From Triatoma infestans (taxonomy: Eukaryota; Arthropoda; Insecta; Hemiptera; Reduviidae), in contig JAAEAF010001589.1 in the NCBI GenBank assembly GCA_011037195.1, positions 87,442 through 151,441 of the forward strand: a DNA stretch of 64,000 bases, in the 5' to 3' direction. Shown here piece by piece: positions 1 through 13,700 of this stretch (its first letter is position 1; every line of letters starts with the position of its first letter). A program made the translations under genes and the position numbers. The notes under the pieces are model-generated. The model ran no database searches. It was not told the DNA's origin and was given only the letters and a program-made list of their open reading frames with translations.

Positions 1-1732
1 TACATTTCTGTTGGTAATATTTATAATGCTTCCGTTATTTCGAACAACATACATATTAGTAATTTTTCTGTTCCTTTCTTTTTTTCTCATGTAGATTTCT
101 GAGGAAGGAGACCAAAGAAATGTAGATAGAATAGACTTTAAAAGATAAAAGAGTTTTTATCTCTGGCCCCAGTCAACCAACATTTTGCTTGAATTATTAA
201 CGACGGCCAAAATTAACTATTGGTTATATCATTGCCAAAAATATTCAGAGTTAAATACGTATTAAAATTCTTCTATTTCCCTACTTAAAATAACCGGTAG
301 CATTCAAAGATTCTCCAGATTTAACATTACTGAATTTTGTCATAAAATTATTTCACATAAAAATATATAACAATTAGCAATAAATTTGAAAGAAGAATCT
401 AAAACGCTACAAACAATGCTATACGTAAGTTAATTTTAAAGTTGAAAAACACTACTACAAAAAAAAAAAGCAGAGAACGCTAATCGAATAAAATTTAGTA
501 TGAACTACAACTTTTTGTGAACAAAATATTTCTGAAAAATTTTGTTATACAAAATTTATCAAGTACATGATATCATTATGGAGAATTGAAAATACCATTT
601 AAAAAAATAAGTGTTTTTTTTTACAAGTTAAATATTGATAGAGGTTATCAGTTGTCAGTCTTCTTCCAAATACACACTTATCAGTTCCAAATAACTTACT
701 TTTGAGAGTACTTTTAATCAAATGCATATCATCTTTACTTTATAAATGATATGGTCATCATTAACAGGAATTAACTTTTGGGAAAAATATTATACACACT
801 GCAAGGAAAAATATGTTTAGAGGGGAAATAATCTAATAGAAGAATGAAAGCGGATTATTTGATTATATAACGGCATTAAACATTGAAAAAACTGGATTTA
901 TAATTATTACTATTATTAGAATGATATGTCAAAAATAGAAGAAAGAAAAAACATGTTATACATAGAGAAAAATCCAAGATAATGAAGAAAGATTTTTAAA
1001 TGTTTTCATATTTAATTTTATTATACATTAACATTCAGCAGCATTTTTAAGAGTATCAGTTCAAAAATAAATAAAAATAAACTGATTTAATAAGAATATA
1101 TTTTTTTTTCTTCAAATATTAACAAAATTTCATTCAGGTCACTAATATAGGGAGTCGCCAGTTAATAAACTAGGCGAATCGGTTTTCTATTCCTTATTAA
1201 AATAAAATATTTAGTCTCTTAATACATTTAAAATCTGGGGAATCTAAGGGCTAAGTGAGGGCTATTTACAGGATATCTGGGGCTAAAGTAATTACACAAA
1301 TGGTACATAATTTATGGGTAGGGGTTCCTTTGGATGGAAAATCTTGGCATTCTCACGTAATTGATATTCTTTCTATCTATTCCAACTGAACTGAAACTGC
1401 ATCAGTAATTTCGGGTGAAATTACCTTTTAGTATTCAAGTTAAAAATCAACAGTTTATTTGTAATTTAACTATAAAAATCTTCTGGATAGAGAGTAGGTT
1501 TTGGAGAATAATGTGGACAAAATGCAGATCCAATTTAATGCAGATTACTGCAGTTTTAGTGACCTTCAATAATCCTACTTAATTTCACTTTTATTATAAA
1601 ATTAAGTATGCCCCTTACTGTAAGGGTTATGTTGTTATATACATAACTTTTTCGCATTCTACTTCAAGTACTTCTAGATTTTTTTTTTTTTTTTAATATA
1701 CACTTTTCTAAGAACCCTTTAGAATAAACTGG
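1..1732. other. AT-rich flank downstream of the baboon-like gene
   Basis: No coding sequence or recognisable element is seen here. It lies 3' of the minus-strand receptor gene and must hold its 3' UTR. A possible poly(A) signal in that orientation (TTTATT on the plus strand) is at 1454-1459, but several AT-rich alternatives exist, so the transcript end is not assigned. Confidence 0.4.
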
Positions 1733-4700
1733 CTACGCCACTGTCCTGAGAATTTCAGAAGCAGCTAAGTTAGCTAATGTTTTTTTGATACGAAGAGCAG
1801 TTAATCTTGCTGCCGCATTGTGATACCAGCATTCCTTCATTACTCTTGACATGGCCTGTAATGCCTAAAACAAATAAACAACGCCACTAACTTTCTAAAT
1901 ATTTTAACTAATTTGTTGGTGAATATGGTTGGGTGTTCAATGCTGGATAATATCTAGATTTTATTCGTTTTAGCATTGAATATAATAGAATAAAGAATGG
2001 GTTGGTTCCAACTGTCCACAATCGTCAAAAGGTTCCATTGTGAAATCCCACGTTAACTTATGTTAACCACAGGTCTCACAAGCAGGCTAGAAACGGCCTC
2101 CATATAATTCATCACTGACGATTCAACGCCAAGTTGGAGTAATTTCGCTATAGCTAGGCCCTTCAAAAGCAAATGACATGAAGGGGATCTATCTATCTCT
2201 TCCTCAATTAAGCAAAGTCAGCAATGCTCACTATTAGCAGATCCAATAGGCTAACATCGTCAAACCTCTGGGCCGAAGGAGTTTCTGCGGCTCAGGAGGA
2301 AGGATAGAAGAGACCATAGAAGATTTATAGAATTAATGAAGAGGGATTGCTCCGGGAAAGAGAAAATATTATCCAGCGCTATTATGCAAGGAGCTATGGA
2401 GCAGAATTATTACTTTAGATACACTTGCAAGTGTTTCAGGCGGTATAATAGAGGGTTGCGAAATGTTTGAGACGAATCAGAGGGATATTGATGAGGTGAG
2501 AATCATTTCTGATAATCAAACAGCTTTCATAGTACTAGTGAAGCCCTGCTGTGATTCACAGTTAGTGTTGAGACGCTGGCTTCCTCTTAAAAGTTCATCA
2601 CACACTACACTGATAAGCAGTGATTTAATATTTGTTATATTGTAAAACAAAAAATAAAGTCTGCTAACTTTTTCTATGCAGAAATAAGTGGTACATTGAA
2701 TTTGGTTATGATAACTACTTGCAGAGTGAACATAGATGGTTGGATAACACCTGCAGAGTGTCTTTGGTATAAGTGACAAATTTTAACGATTTTTAAATTA
2801 CTTTCTCATCGATTTTTCAACACCAAGTTTCTAATAAATTTAGAGAAATAGAAGTGATATGTGCTGAATAAATAAAATAAAATAATAATAATTAAATTAA
2901 TATAATATACTATAGTCCATTGACAGCGCCACTCCACAACTTTCTGGCAGTATTTATAGTGTAATATTTGTTATTTTCTAACCCCATAAATATTTTTTCA
3001 AACATTAATCTGCAGTCATTTTCTCGCAAACAAAAAGGCCGAAAAAACTTAGGAATTTGTTCTACCCGAGATAAATCGACAGCATCGTTACATTCTGAAT
3101 AAACAATATATAATAGGATGAGTTTGAAATGGTGAGTAAATTGCGACAATGAAGCTACTGCGACCATAGCTTGATAAGAAACTAATGAAGTGGTTAAGAT
3201 TATGAAAAGAAAAAAAACTTACGTGTGAAGAATGCCATCGATTTGGTATGCTAGGTCGTTTTCGATCGATGCAAACGACCCTCCTCATTTCATCGATAGT
3301 GGGATCTGAAGGAACCATATCAAAGAAAGGTAATTGATAATCATCGTGGATTCCGCCCACATTAGCTCTTCGACCGATTTCCCACATTATTAAACCAAAT
3401 GCATACACATCTGCTCGTTTGAATGAATCAAAATGATTCATATTCATCGATTCGTCTAAAACCTGTCAACACAAATAAAGGAATTTAAATTTAAATTATT
3501 AATGGTAGAACGGTGGACTAGCAATGCGGAGATCCCGGGTTCAAGTCCAGCTGTGCTGCCCTTCCTAGGAGCCTCTACAGCTCACTGTCCGGTGATGGGC
3601 ACTGTTGTCTGTAACGAGAAAACACTGTCCGGTGACAGGGCAGTGCACTGAGAAGGCTCCGGGCGCCTATGACCATAGATGTTGACGCGCCTTAAATTAA
3701 AAAAAAGAATAATAATAATTGTTTATATTTTGCAATTTATTGACAATTCATAGAGTATCTCAAGTAACAAAGAGATGTTCACTTAAGAATGGATACGAAA
3801 AAGGAGAAGTGAATTTTTTGAACAGCGAGCTCAGATTTATAGGTCACTATGGATAGTCTGTTGGGGAAGGTAGTATGGAAACTGGTTATTCGGCGAATAA
3901 TTTCGGTGTGTAATGATTAAAGTTTGGTGCTATATTGCTTGGCTAAATCCTGTAGTTAAGCCAGATCAGTTTCGCAGTTGGTTCTATATCTTTACAATAT
4001 TCTATAATGTCACTTTGGTTTTCTCTTCCTAGGAGCCTCTACAGCTCACTGTCCGCTGGCTGATTGTCAGTGTTATCTTAAAGAGAGAATCCCACGTGTA
4101 GTCTTCTCACTGTCCAGAGGCCGGTAGTGCACTGAGAAGACTACACTTGTGGACGGGCCTTATGTAAAAAAAAAAAAAGTATGATTTTGAAATATAGAGG
4201 GTATATGTTCGTCCATTTATTATTATATTTTGACCATTTTTCTACATTAACATTCAGTTTCCATTTGATCAACCACTAATAAGAGAGAAATTCTGTTGCA
4301 AGATGCGGGCAGACTGGTAAAGAGAAAATGCCTACGTCATCCGCAAAAATGAATTATCTAGTTCCTATATGAGTCAATCTACTTAAGAAAACCAAAGACG
4401 TAAAAAGAAAGAGAGAAATCATTCATTTTTTCTTGGTTCCAATTTGTACCAATTATCTCAAATACTTAGAGAATACAAAAACAGTTTCAAGTTTAAATTA
4501 TAAATTACATACCTCTGGAGCCATATATCTCTTAGTCCCAACTCTGTTATTTAAAGGTATATCTACGGTATCAGTAGAAACTTCATGCCTAACAGCTAAG
4601 CCCAAATCTCCTATTGCACAAGTACCATTCGCTTTCACCAGAATATTCTTCGACTTTAGATCACGATGAGCTATAGCAGGTTTACCTAAAAGTAAATTTT

Positions 4701-7700
4701 AAAAATTATTAGCAGACTTAAATGTAATGCAAGTTTATTGCAGAAGCCTGCATACCTGTTAGAAATGGAGGTCTAAAAAAGCTTTCACATGAAATTTGAA
4801 AGTAAAAGGAATGAAAGAAAAAGAGTTGGAAATGTACTAATTTGCATGTAATCTCAAAAGAAGTAGAACTTCAAAAAAATGTATCAGTAGATAGAATAGG
4901 CTAATTAATAGACGCTAAACAATAAAAATCAATAACAAAAAAAAAAAGGGAAAAATACTGCCTAGTTTTTTAATGTACTCTACGAATACTGTTCTTGGAT
5001 GTATTATACTAGATACCATACCTTGGGTGCCTACTATTTCCATGTGCAAATGAGCTAAACCCGTTGAAATGGATAATGCCATTTTTATCATGCCTGGCAC
5101 GTCTACAGTTGTTCTATTGAGATAATCAAATAATGAACCATGTTCGTGATAATCTGTTATCAACCACAACTGTGTCCAAGTACCATTATCTGAAAAGCGT
5201 TTTTTTTAAAATATTATTAATGAAATACAAATAATGATTTATCTATTCTCACAGAAAACAAAATCTAGTTCATTCAATGTTGTTAACAAAAAAAAAAAGT
5301 AATATAAAAATATAATAATTCATAAGAGTTGTTTATACGGCAATCACCAGAGGAATTTTTTAAAGAAAAAAGAATTCTTTATTCAATTTCATTTCAATCT
5401 CAAAATTCTCAACGAACATCCCTCTCATATCCTAAAGAATCGAATTGCATGGCTTGTGTAACGAGAGAGAGTATGGAGCAGGATCCATACATTCGAACCA
5501 AAACACCGCAGGTTATGGAATTTCTCATTTATTATGTCCTAAATGGCGAGTCGCGCTGTTTAAAAAATTAATATTTAATAAAATTAAATCAATAAATGTT
5601 GCCGAAAAAAAAAAAAAAAAAGGAGGAAAAAAAAACAAAAGAAAAAAAAAAACAAGAAAAAAAAAGAAAAAAAAGCAAAAAAAGCTGAATGGTGCTCTAC
5701 TTTTCTCATTTATTATGTCCTAAATGGCGAGTCGCGCTGTTTAAAAAATTAATATTTAATAAAATTAAATCAATAAATGTTGCCCAAGCTGAATTAAATG
5801 GTGCTCTACTTTTGTCCAGACTTGCAGATAAAGCTCACGGTTCTTACACTTTCAAACTAATTCTACAAAATTCTTAGCTTGGTTACGTGGTTACGCTACC
5901 AGCCTCGAAATGAAGAACATTAATTTCTAACAAGTAGGATGTTTGAAATACAAGTGTGTCTCTCTAACTTCTTTTCTGAAATTCCAGATAACAAATGCTC
6001 TTCAAATTCATAACTTTGCTAATTTTTTACTTTCTAATATATTAAGAAATCCTGTATGACGTCATGATGTTTGGCACGAATTTAGATCGGAATTAAGAGG
6101 TCATAAGGGTCGGGAATTTGCCTCTATAAAGTAGATTTTCTTCATAAGTCAAATAACTCTCCAAATTTTGAAAAATAAAATGAAGCATATTGGAAGTCCG
6201 AAGAAGATAATTATTAGTACCATAAAAATGCTGCACAGACGTATAATTACAAAACGCTTATCCAAACCTGGAACCACTGGATCGCCTGTTGTAGAAACCT
6301 TATTAAACCCCATTCTCTTCAGCCGAAGTGGCCGAACTTAGAGACATTTACATCTCTGATTCGCTGATGTATCACAAGATATATACATACACATGGAAGA
6401 TGCAACTATAAAAATATTGTAACTTCATCTTTTAATATGCAATTCTAGTTCAACAACTTACTATTATTAGTAGAAGACAGCAATAGAGATAGTAATTGTA
6501 ATAGTAATTAGAATCAATTGTGGTTCAAAAATAATAAAAACAGAAGAATATTAAACAGGATCTTCCAAAGAATACTAAAATCATAACTTTAAACATGTAA
6601 CTAACCTTTATTATCAGCAGCGATGAAACCAAGAATATTATCATGTCTCAACATAACTGTCTGATATATTTCTGCCTCTCTGAACCATGATCTTTCTTCT
6701 CTTGACGAGAATATTTTCACTGCTACATTCTCCCCTCGCCAACGTCCTCGCCAAACTTCACCAAATCTTCCTTTTCCGATAGTATCTACAAGTTGTATTT
6801 GCCGGGCAATACTTCTTTGTACAAGTAATGGTAGACCTAAATCAAATAGTCAATATTTTAATCCTATAAATAAATAATATCAAAAGGGCTAATCTATGAC
6901 GACAATCTTTTAAAAGAAAATATTCCAAGTCAATTCTGAGGCATTAATTACGTAAGAACAACAGAAAAAAAATCTGGAGTCAGATGTGTGAGATATAAGA
7001 AAACGTTACGACGAAATAGTAAAAAACCCATTTTTTTAAAAAAAGAATGTCATATTTCTAGTTGACGATTTTGTTCGAAACTTTTAAGTCGGATATCCTT
7101 GTGTCTCCGCAAGGATAGTTTGGTTTGGGTTTTTTATTTTTGAGTTAGAGTTGTCTATTCATACATATACGCAGAGAAGGTGAGAGCGCATTCACTAGAA
7201 ACATTTTAGGACAGAGAAATTCGTATTTTCGGTGGGGAATACTTTCATATCCTTTAAATTTTCAGTTTCGTTCATTACTAATCGTATATCCAATTTAAGT
7301 TATTTGATGTTATAACAAAGCCAAATCCACCACAGAGTTACACATGCGTTGGGCCTGAAAGTAAGTACCGATGAAAATTCCATAACCGTAAACACCTTTT
7401 TTACTGAATGGTTTTTTCACTTTTTAGCAATTACTTGGAAATGGCTGACTCAAAACGATTTTCTTTAAACTTGGCATATAAATATTAAGAGCTACAACTT
7501 TTGTTTGAAACATTTCTTAGGAAAATAATATTACGGCGGCTTTTAAGGGGAGGAGTAGGGTTATGTTTTCCTCTAAAGTGCTATTTCAGTTTATTATGCG
7601 GTCCTTTCATCAATATAATATTAATTTGAATTAAATATGTAGCCTAAATTCCGAGTTTGAAGAAAATCGGATGACCGAAAGGGAATTTTTACTGAATGGA

Positions 7701-10700
7701 TTTTTCAGCTTTTGTGATTTTTTCCTAAAAAACACAGAACGAATTTTTTTTTTTCTTAAAATTTTATTCAACTTACTATGAACAAGAGATCTATCACTTC
7801 CGTTGGAAACTGTTTTGCAAGAATATTCATTTAAGGAAGTTTTGGCGTAAGTGGGAGATCACGCTTCCCTCAAAAATGTCATTTTGTTAAATTTAGATTC
7901 TCCCATTGATATAAGATTGAAGACAAATAAAATTTAATCAAAATTATAAGTTGGAAGAAAATTTGTCATTTAAAACTGTGTAAACTGCAAAAAGAGAAAG
8001 ACGTGCGAAGTTTCAAACCAGAAAAAGATGCATTGTGGTTCCCTTGATTTCAGGTTCATCCATACAATGTGGTCGTCTGTGAAGTGTAATTGTATGTCTG
8101 TGAGTATGCTAAATACAAGTAGCTCATTATCAACCATCTCTGCAGGCCATACGTGTATATTGTCTGAGGGCTAGGGATGTCAGTAAGTTTTGCTCTTGTT
8201 GCTAGGATCGGATTCCTTCAGGGCCCTAACATCTCTGATAAGTCGCAGTTTCCCCCCTCTGGGGATATTAATTATGAGAATATAATTTTTTGTAATTTAA
8301 AATATTCATCATACCCGTAGTCTAAATAATTAATGCTTCAAACTTGTAGCTAAGTGTTAGACTGAAGTTCCGACTATGCTCACATAGTAGACCAGCCGCT
8401 GGGAAACATTGTCAATTCAGTTAAATTATTTTCTGGTTCATAAGTACGGCTCTTATTTCTGGTCAGCCAATCCTTTTCATAACTCGGTATAACGGATGTC
8501 AATTCTGCGGTCCTATTCGCTTTTGCCCTATACTTATTATTCTAAGTTTGATTCTTTTAAATAACTGAAACTTTGATCTCAAGTTTGTCAGCCCACATGT
8601 GAAACAAAAAAGCGTTACTGCCTTTATTGGTTTCGCAAACCTTCCATAATATCATCAATTATGAATTAAATTATTAAAACAATGTCTAATACAAGTGGTA
8701 CTTATATAAAACTTACCTGAACCAGATCCAGAGGTAGTCATATCAATCATATCTCTGAGAGATACATTGCCTAGTATTGGTTGATCAGTACCATCTAGAG
8801 ATTCATGGCAATGGTACCGTGTAGTGGTATTTCCTTTGTGGCGGCTCCAACAAGAAAATCCCACCATTACTAAGCAACAAAACAGAAAAAAAGGAAGTGC
8901 TATCACCAACGCCAATTCCAATGTACCCAAGGATGATGAATCTGTGACATTCAAATCACCGCTGCCTCCGCCAATCTTCCATGCTAATAAATGAAAAATA
9001 CAGAAATTACTATTACTTAAAATAAAAAATAAAAAAAAATTAACATAGTATAAGTATAAATTTAACGACTTTATAAAAATAATTTAATCATCGCAAATAA
9101 TTTGGCAAAATTTTCGTTTACACACTTGTCAGAGAAAAAAAATTGCCAAGCATGTATAATATGAAAACGAGGAAGTATCATTTCATAGAAAACTTTTTTT
9201 CAGGTTACAGAATAAAATCAAACTACCGTTTACTGCGCGAAAATGGAGCATACCTAATCAACGGATCATACGAATGGTACATTAACACGTTAACATTTGA
9301 ATGGAATATTTTCATTCCGATAATAAAAATGAATGCACAAAAAAAAAAAAAAAAATCGCATTCTATTGTTAATAAAAATGTGCTTGTGGATGACGTAAGT
9401 GAACTGGCAACATCCTAAGCACAAATTAAAATAGCAAAATTTTAAGTAATTCTACAACTAAAACAAAAATTGAAAATACATAAAAAAATAAAAAACAATA
9501 TAATACAAAAAAAAAGTTAAAAAAATAAATAATTAATTGTTATTTGAATAAAAAAGAAATCTATATAATCATTCCTATGAATCAATGAGAGAAATTTCTG
9601 AAACACTCACAATAAAATATGTATTTGCAAATTGCTTTTTTAAATTTAAAAATTACTTAGTAATAAAGCAGAAAAATATACTAAATGATAAAACATTATA
9701 TTAGTATTTAAACAACAATTCTACAAATAAAATAATATATAATAAGTGGTTCGAGAAAAAATATAAAATAAATTAACAAATAATGCAACTTTGCAGGATT
9801 TAAAATCTAATTCACAACTTAAATTCATGTTTTTTATAAATTGAGACATTTATTTTGTGACGTGCAAGCATGCTTTTTAGAAAAGTCCAATCAGTTAAAT
9901 TGTTGAACCATGCAATAAACATGCGAAATTTTGCTAATAAATGTTATTTAAAATACTGGTAGTTTAGATTGTAGAGTATGTATGAAACAAGCTAAATTCA
10001 TGCTGTATAATTTAAAAATGAAAAATAAAATTATACGTACTTGTTCAAGAAGCGTCTCCCAACTGAAAAAGTAAATGGCGTGCATTCAAACGAGTCTAAT
10101 CGGTAACTCTTTTTTTAATTAAAACAAATTCAATACATTTGTTAATTTTTTTTTAATTAGCCAAATTTGACACACATTACTTACATTTATGATGAATTCC
10201 ATCATTCAAAAAAGGTGGCAACCCCAATCAAAATATTTTTTCTAGAGATATTTTTTCTGAGATCGATAATAAATTGCTTTTCATTGTTGCAACAACAAAA
10301 ATGATATAGACTGCTGGAATGAATTTGTTTTCTTTACTACATGTTGCATCCAAGTCGATTGTTTACTTAAGCAGAATAACTTTTTTTTTTTAATTTAATA
10401 CATAATTTTAATGAACCATTTTTAACAATCCCCCCCCAAACTTCATAACACATGCAAATGAATAGAAAATCATTGCGTAAATAACTCACTATGTTATTTG
10501 AACTATAACCATTAATAAAACCCGAAAACATATTATTAATTTCATCAACAATAACAACCAAAAGGTGAAGAAATGATTGTATTTTTATGATAAAATGGAC
10601 TTATTGTTTATAAATATTTACATTAAATACCCTGGAGCAATTATTGGATTTGTTTAAAACAAATGCAGATAACCGTTGGTAAGCAAAATGACTCTTGATA

Positions 10701-13700
10701 GATTGGTAAAGTTTCTGATACTGAGTTTCTATGCTTTGCTGCTACTATTATAATCAACTCATACATAAATTCTTCACTTAAAGGGGCAAAAAATAAATAA
10801 AGTGACCATAATGATCATCAAAGCTCACGAAAAGAAAGTTTCAGAAGATGAAAAAGAGCATTATGTGGATCAGCACTTTACTACATATTGTGACCACAAG
10901 AATAATTCATTCGGAGCCTTCAAGATAGCAAATTTTAAGCAAACTTCAAAAAGAAAATCAGCCCACTATTCTTTTTCTTAAAACACCGATTATACGTATA
11001 TGATTCGGATTAATAAAAAGAAGACTAGAAGAGACAATACAAAATTTCAAGTATACCCGACTTAAAACAATAGGACTTAAAAGTTTATTTCTCAAATTCT
11101 CCTCTTAATTGAGATGTAACAGCAAATCGCACATTGAGAATGGTTTTTGAGTAATTATATAATTATGATATTTTATTTTCTTATAAACTTTCGTTTGTTA
11201 CATCTGACCAGGGGTGGCTACATTTGGGATTTCAATCAACATGTTATTCAGAGAAAAATACAGAAAACTTCCAAATGCGGCGTTATTGGGGCACAATATG
11301 TTTAATCAGTATTATTCAATAATGCCAACAATATAAGTTGGCAAAATGGCATCAACAATAACATCCGCTACTGTTGTTTTTGGTTGTTTTCTCGAGCTAA
11401 GTTATATTCATATAATGCTACATTTGAAATATGTCATAATGATACACAACCCCTTTCATGCAGATGTCGAAATATATCTCTGGCACTTATTACATAAAAT
11501 AGAATTATAAAATGTATCACCTTCAAAAACCAGAATCCATTCTTACAATTTAATATTTGTAAAAAGAAAATGTTCTTCTACATTATATGAATAAATTACA
11601 ACGGAGAATTTAAAAGGAACTTAGAAAATGACATGAGAAGAAATCGTGTCCAGTTATCCAATTGCATAGCTTTTTTCAAGGTTGAGGCTGGTTATGAACC
11701 ATGAAATCTCAAGATTACAAATATTTGTATGTATAGTTTTATATGGCAATGCTGTGAAAGTACAATATGGTCAGGGTAGATCAAAACTTAAAACAAGTTT
11801 AAAATTTCAAAAACAATCAAATTCTTTCACCACTTTCCCAAAATGATGATACCAAAAAATAAAGTAAAAAAATAAAAAGAAACATAAACGGACAAAATGA
11901 ACCCGCATTTGATGCCGTCACTGCTGCTCACGAGGCAATTAATGAGACTCACCTCTAACTTTGGCCACAAACTTTCCGTCGTTACATAAATCCGAATTGC
12001 AGCAGTCCATGAACTGACAAGTTTTCATATGAGAGTAGCAATTATCACTTGGCTTCCAGTCAGGTGTATGAAGGCACCACAAAGGATTCTGTGGTGGGAA
12101 GATAATATTCTCTGGCAAACACCTACAGATGGATAGAAATTATAGAAAAAAGAAAAGAAAAAAGAAATCATCAAAACCATATGCTTTAAGGTTAAAATAT
12201 GGGCGTGCATATAGTAAACATCCACTAGTAATAAAACTTGTTTTTATTCGAAAATACGGCCTAATTAGATATACCACATGGGCGCAGAAAAAAAAACACG
12301 TGAAATTGAGCCAATCCTAAAACAGAATGACAAGAAAAAGTTTTAGGTTTACCTTTGCTTTAATCGAAGATACACTACTGTATTATCTGAAAAAGTGCAT
12401 AAGCCAATCAATAATTTTATTTTTACCAAAATTTTGATAGTAACTTGGAAGGAATTTGTTTTGTTCTAGAATTATAGTAAAATTTGGATATTTTACTAGC
12501 TGATGATTAGAAAATTTAAAATTTTCATACACTTAATTGCAGTGAAATAGCAGAGTCTTTCTCACTACATTATCACATTGACCTTAATATGAAAACGTTA
12601 GGGCCATAGAATGTATTAAATGGCCACTTTAACCCCCATTTACTGTTGCTTTCTAGAATCCCTAAAATAAATTTTCTCAAAAAACATGCAAATAAAGATG
12701 ATGGAGAGTGTGTAGTATGTCCATAAAATGTAGAAAATTATACCATTAGCGAGAAAATTGGAAAAAACATCAGTACAATGAACTGCCGATTGACGGATGT
12801 CAAAAGCTTTCGCATCTGTTTCCTGAAATAATCAAACGGAATATCAAGTTTGAACTCCCAGAGATCTTTTGATTGTATAAATGCATTTTCTCTGCCAATC
12901 TCTCTCTTACAAATCACGGTTGTAAAACTCAAAATATTCAACAACCAGACGCTTAATCTACCCTAGCCAAAATGCAATGAACTAACTTTTTTTTTTATCC
13001 TCTAAGGGGCGAGATCCCTAGCCCTATGCTATTCATACCCTTCTAGTCCCATGTAACTAACCCAAAGTTTAAAGTTCTCTCAGTGCACTATCGGCCTCTG
13101 GGAAGTGTTTTCTCAGACAGCACCTTCGCATATAAATCCGACACGATACCACTGAACTAATCCGCACTAACAACCAACTTACCAAGGTTAATTCAACTAA
13201 CTGTATGCTTAATTCTAAGAAAAATACCTTTTTAAGTATCTGCTTATTTTTTTGTATATGTCAGCATCTCATTTTAGAATTTATTATAATATCGTAAATC
13301 TACCTAAAAGTTTCTAAATCATATTTAAAGTTTCAAAGGATAAAATCGGGACTTTTTCTTTGTCATTTGCTAAATAATGCCCTTCTCTCAAACAGAATTT
13401 AACATATGACTGCGTCAAAGTTTACTACAGATTGTTCCGTTAAATTTAATGTCATTTACATCTTGTTTTTCTTAACAGAGAATTTCTGTTAATACTATCT
13501 TCGTTATCCATGGCACTGAACTCCCTTTCTGTTTCAAGGATTTAACAACATTCTTTTGCTCTTTAAATACTATTTTTTTATCATTCTATTTTCTATATCT
13601 CTATCATAAACAAAGTATTAATCTAATTTTAAAGAACTTTAACAACCGTAACGGAAAATCTTAAAAAAGTTCAACAACCGGTACAGGCATACCTTTGCGA

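Noticed and set aside
2463..2645. 60-aa plus-strand ORF near the baboon-like 3' end
   Set aside because: Short, no similarity, and inside a baboon intron in antisense.
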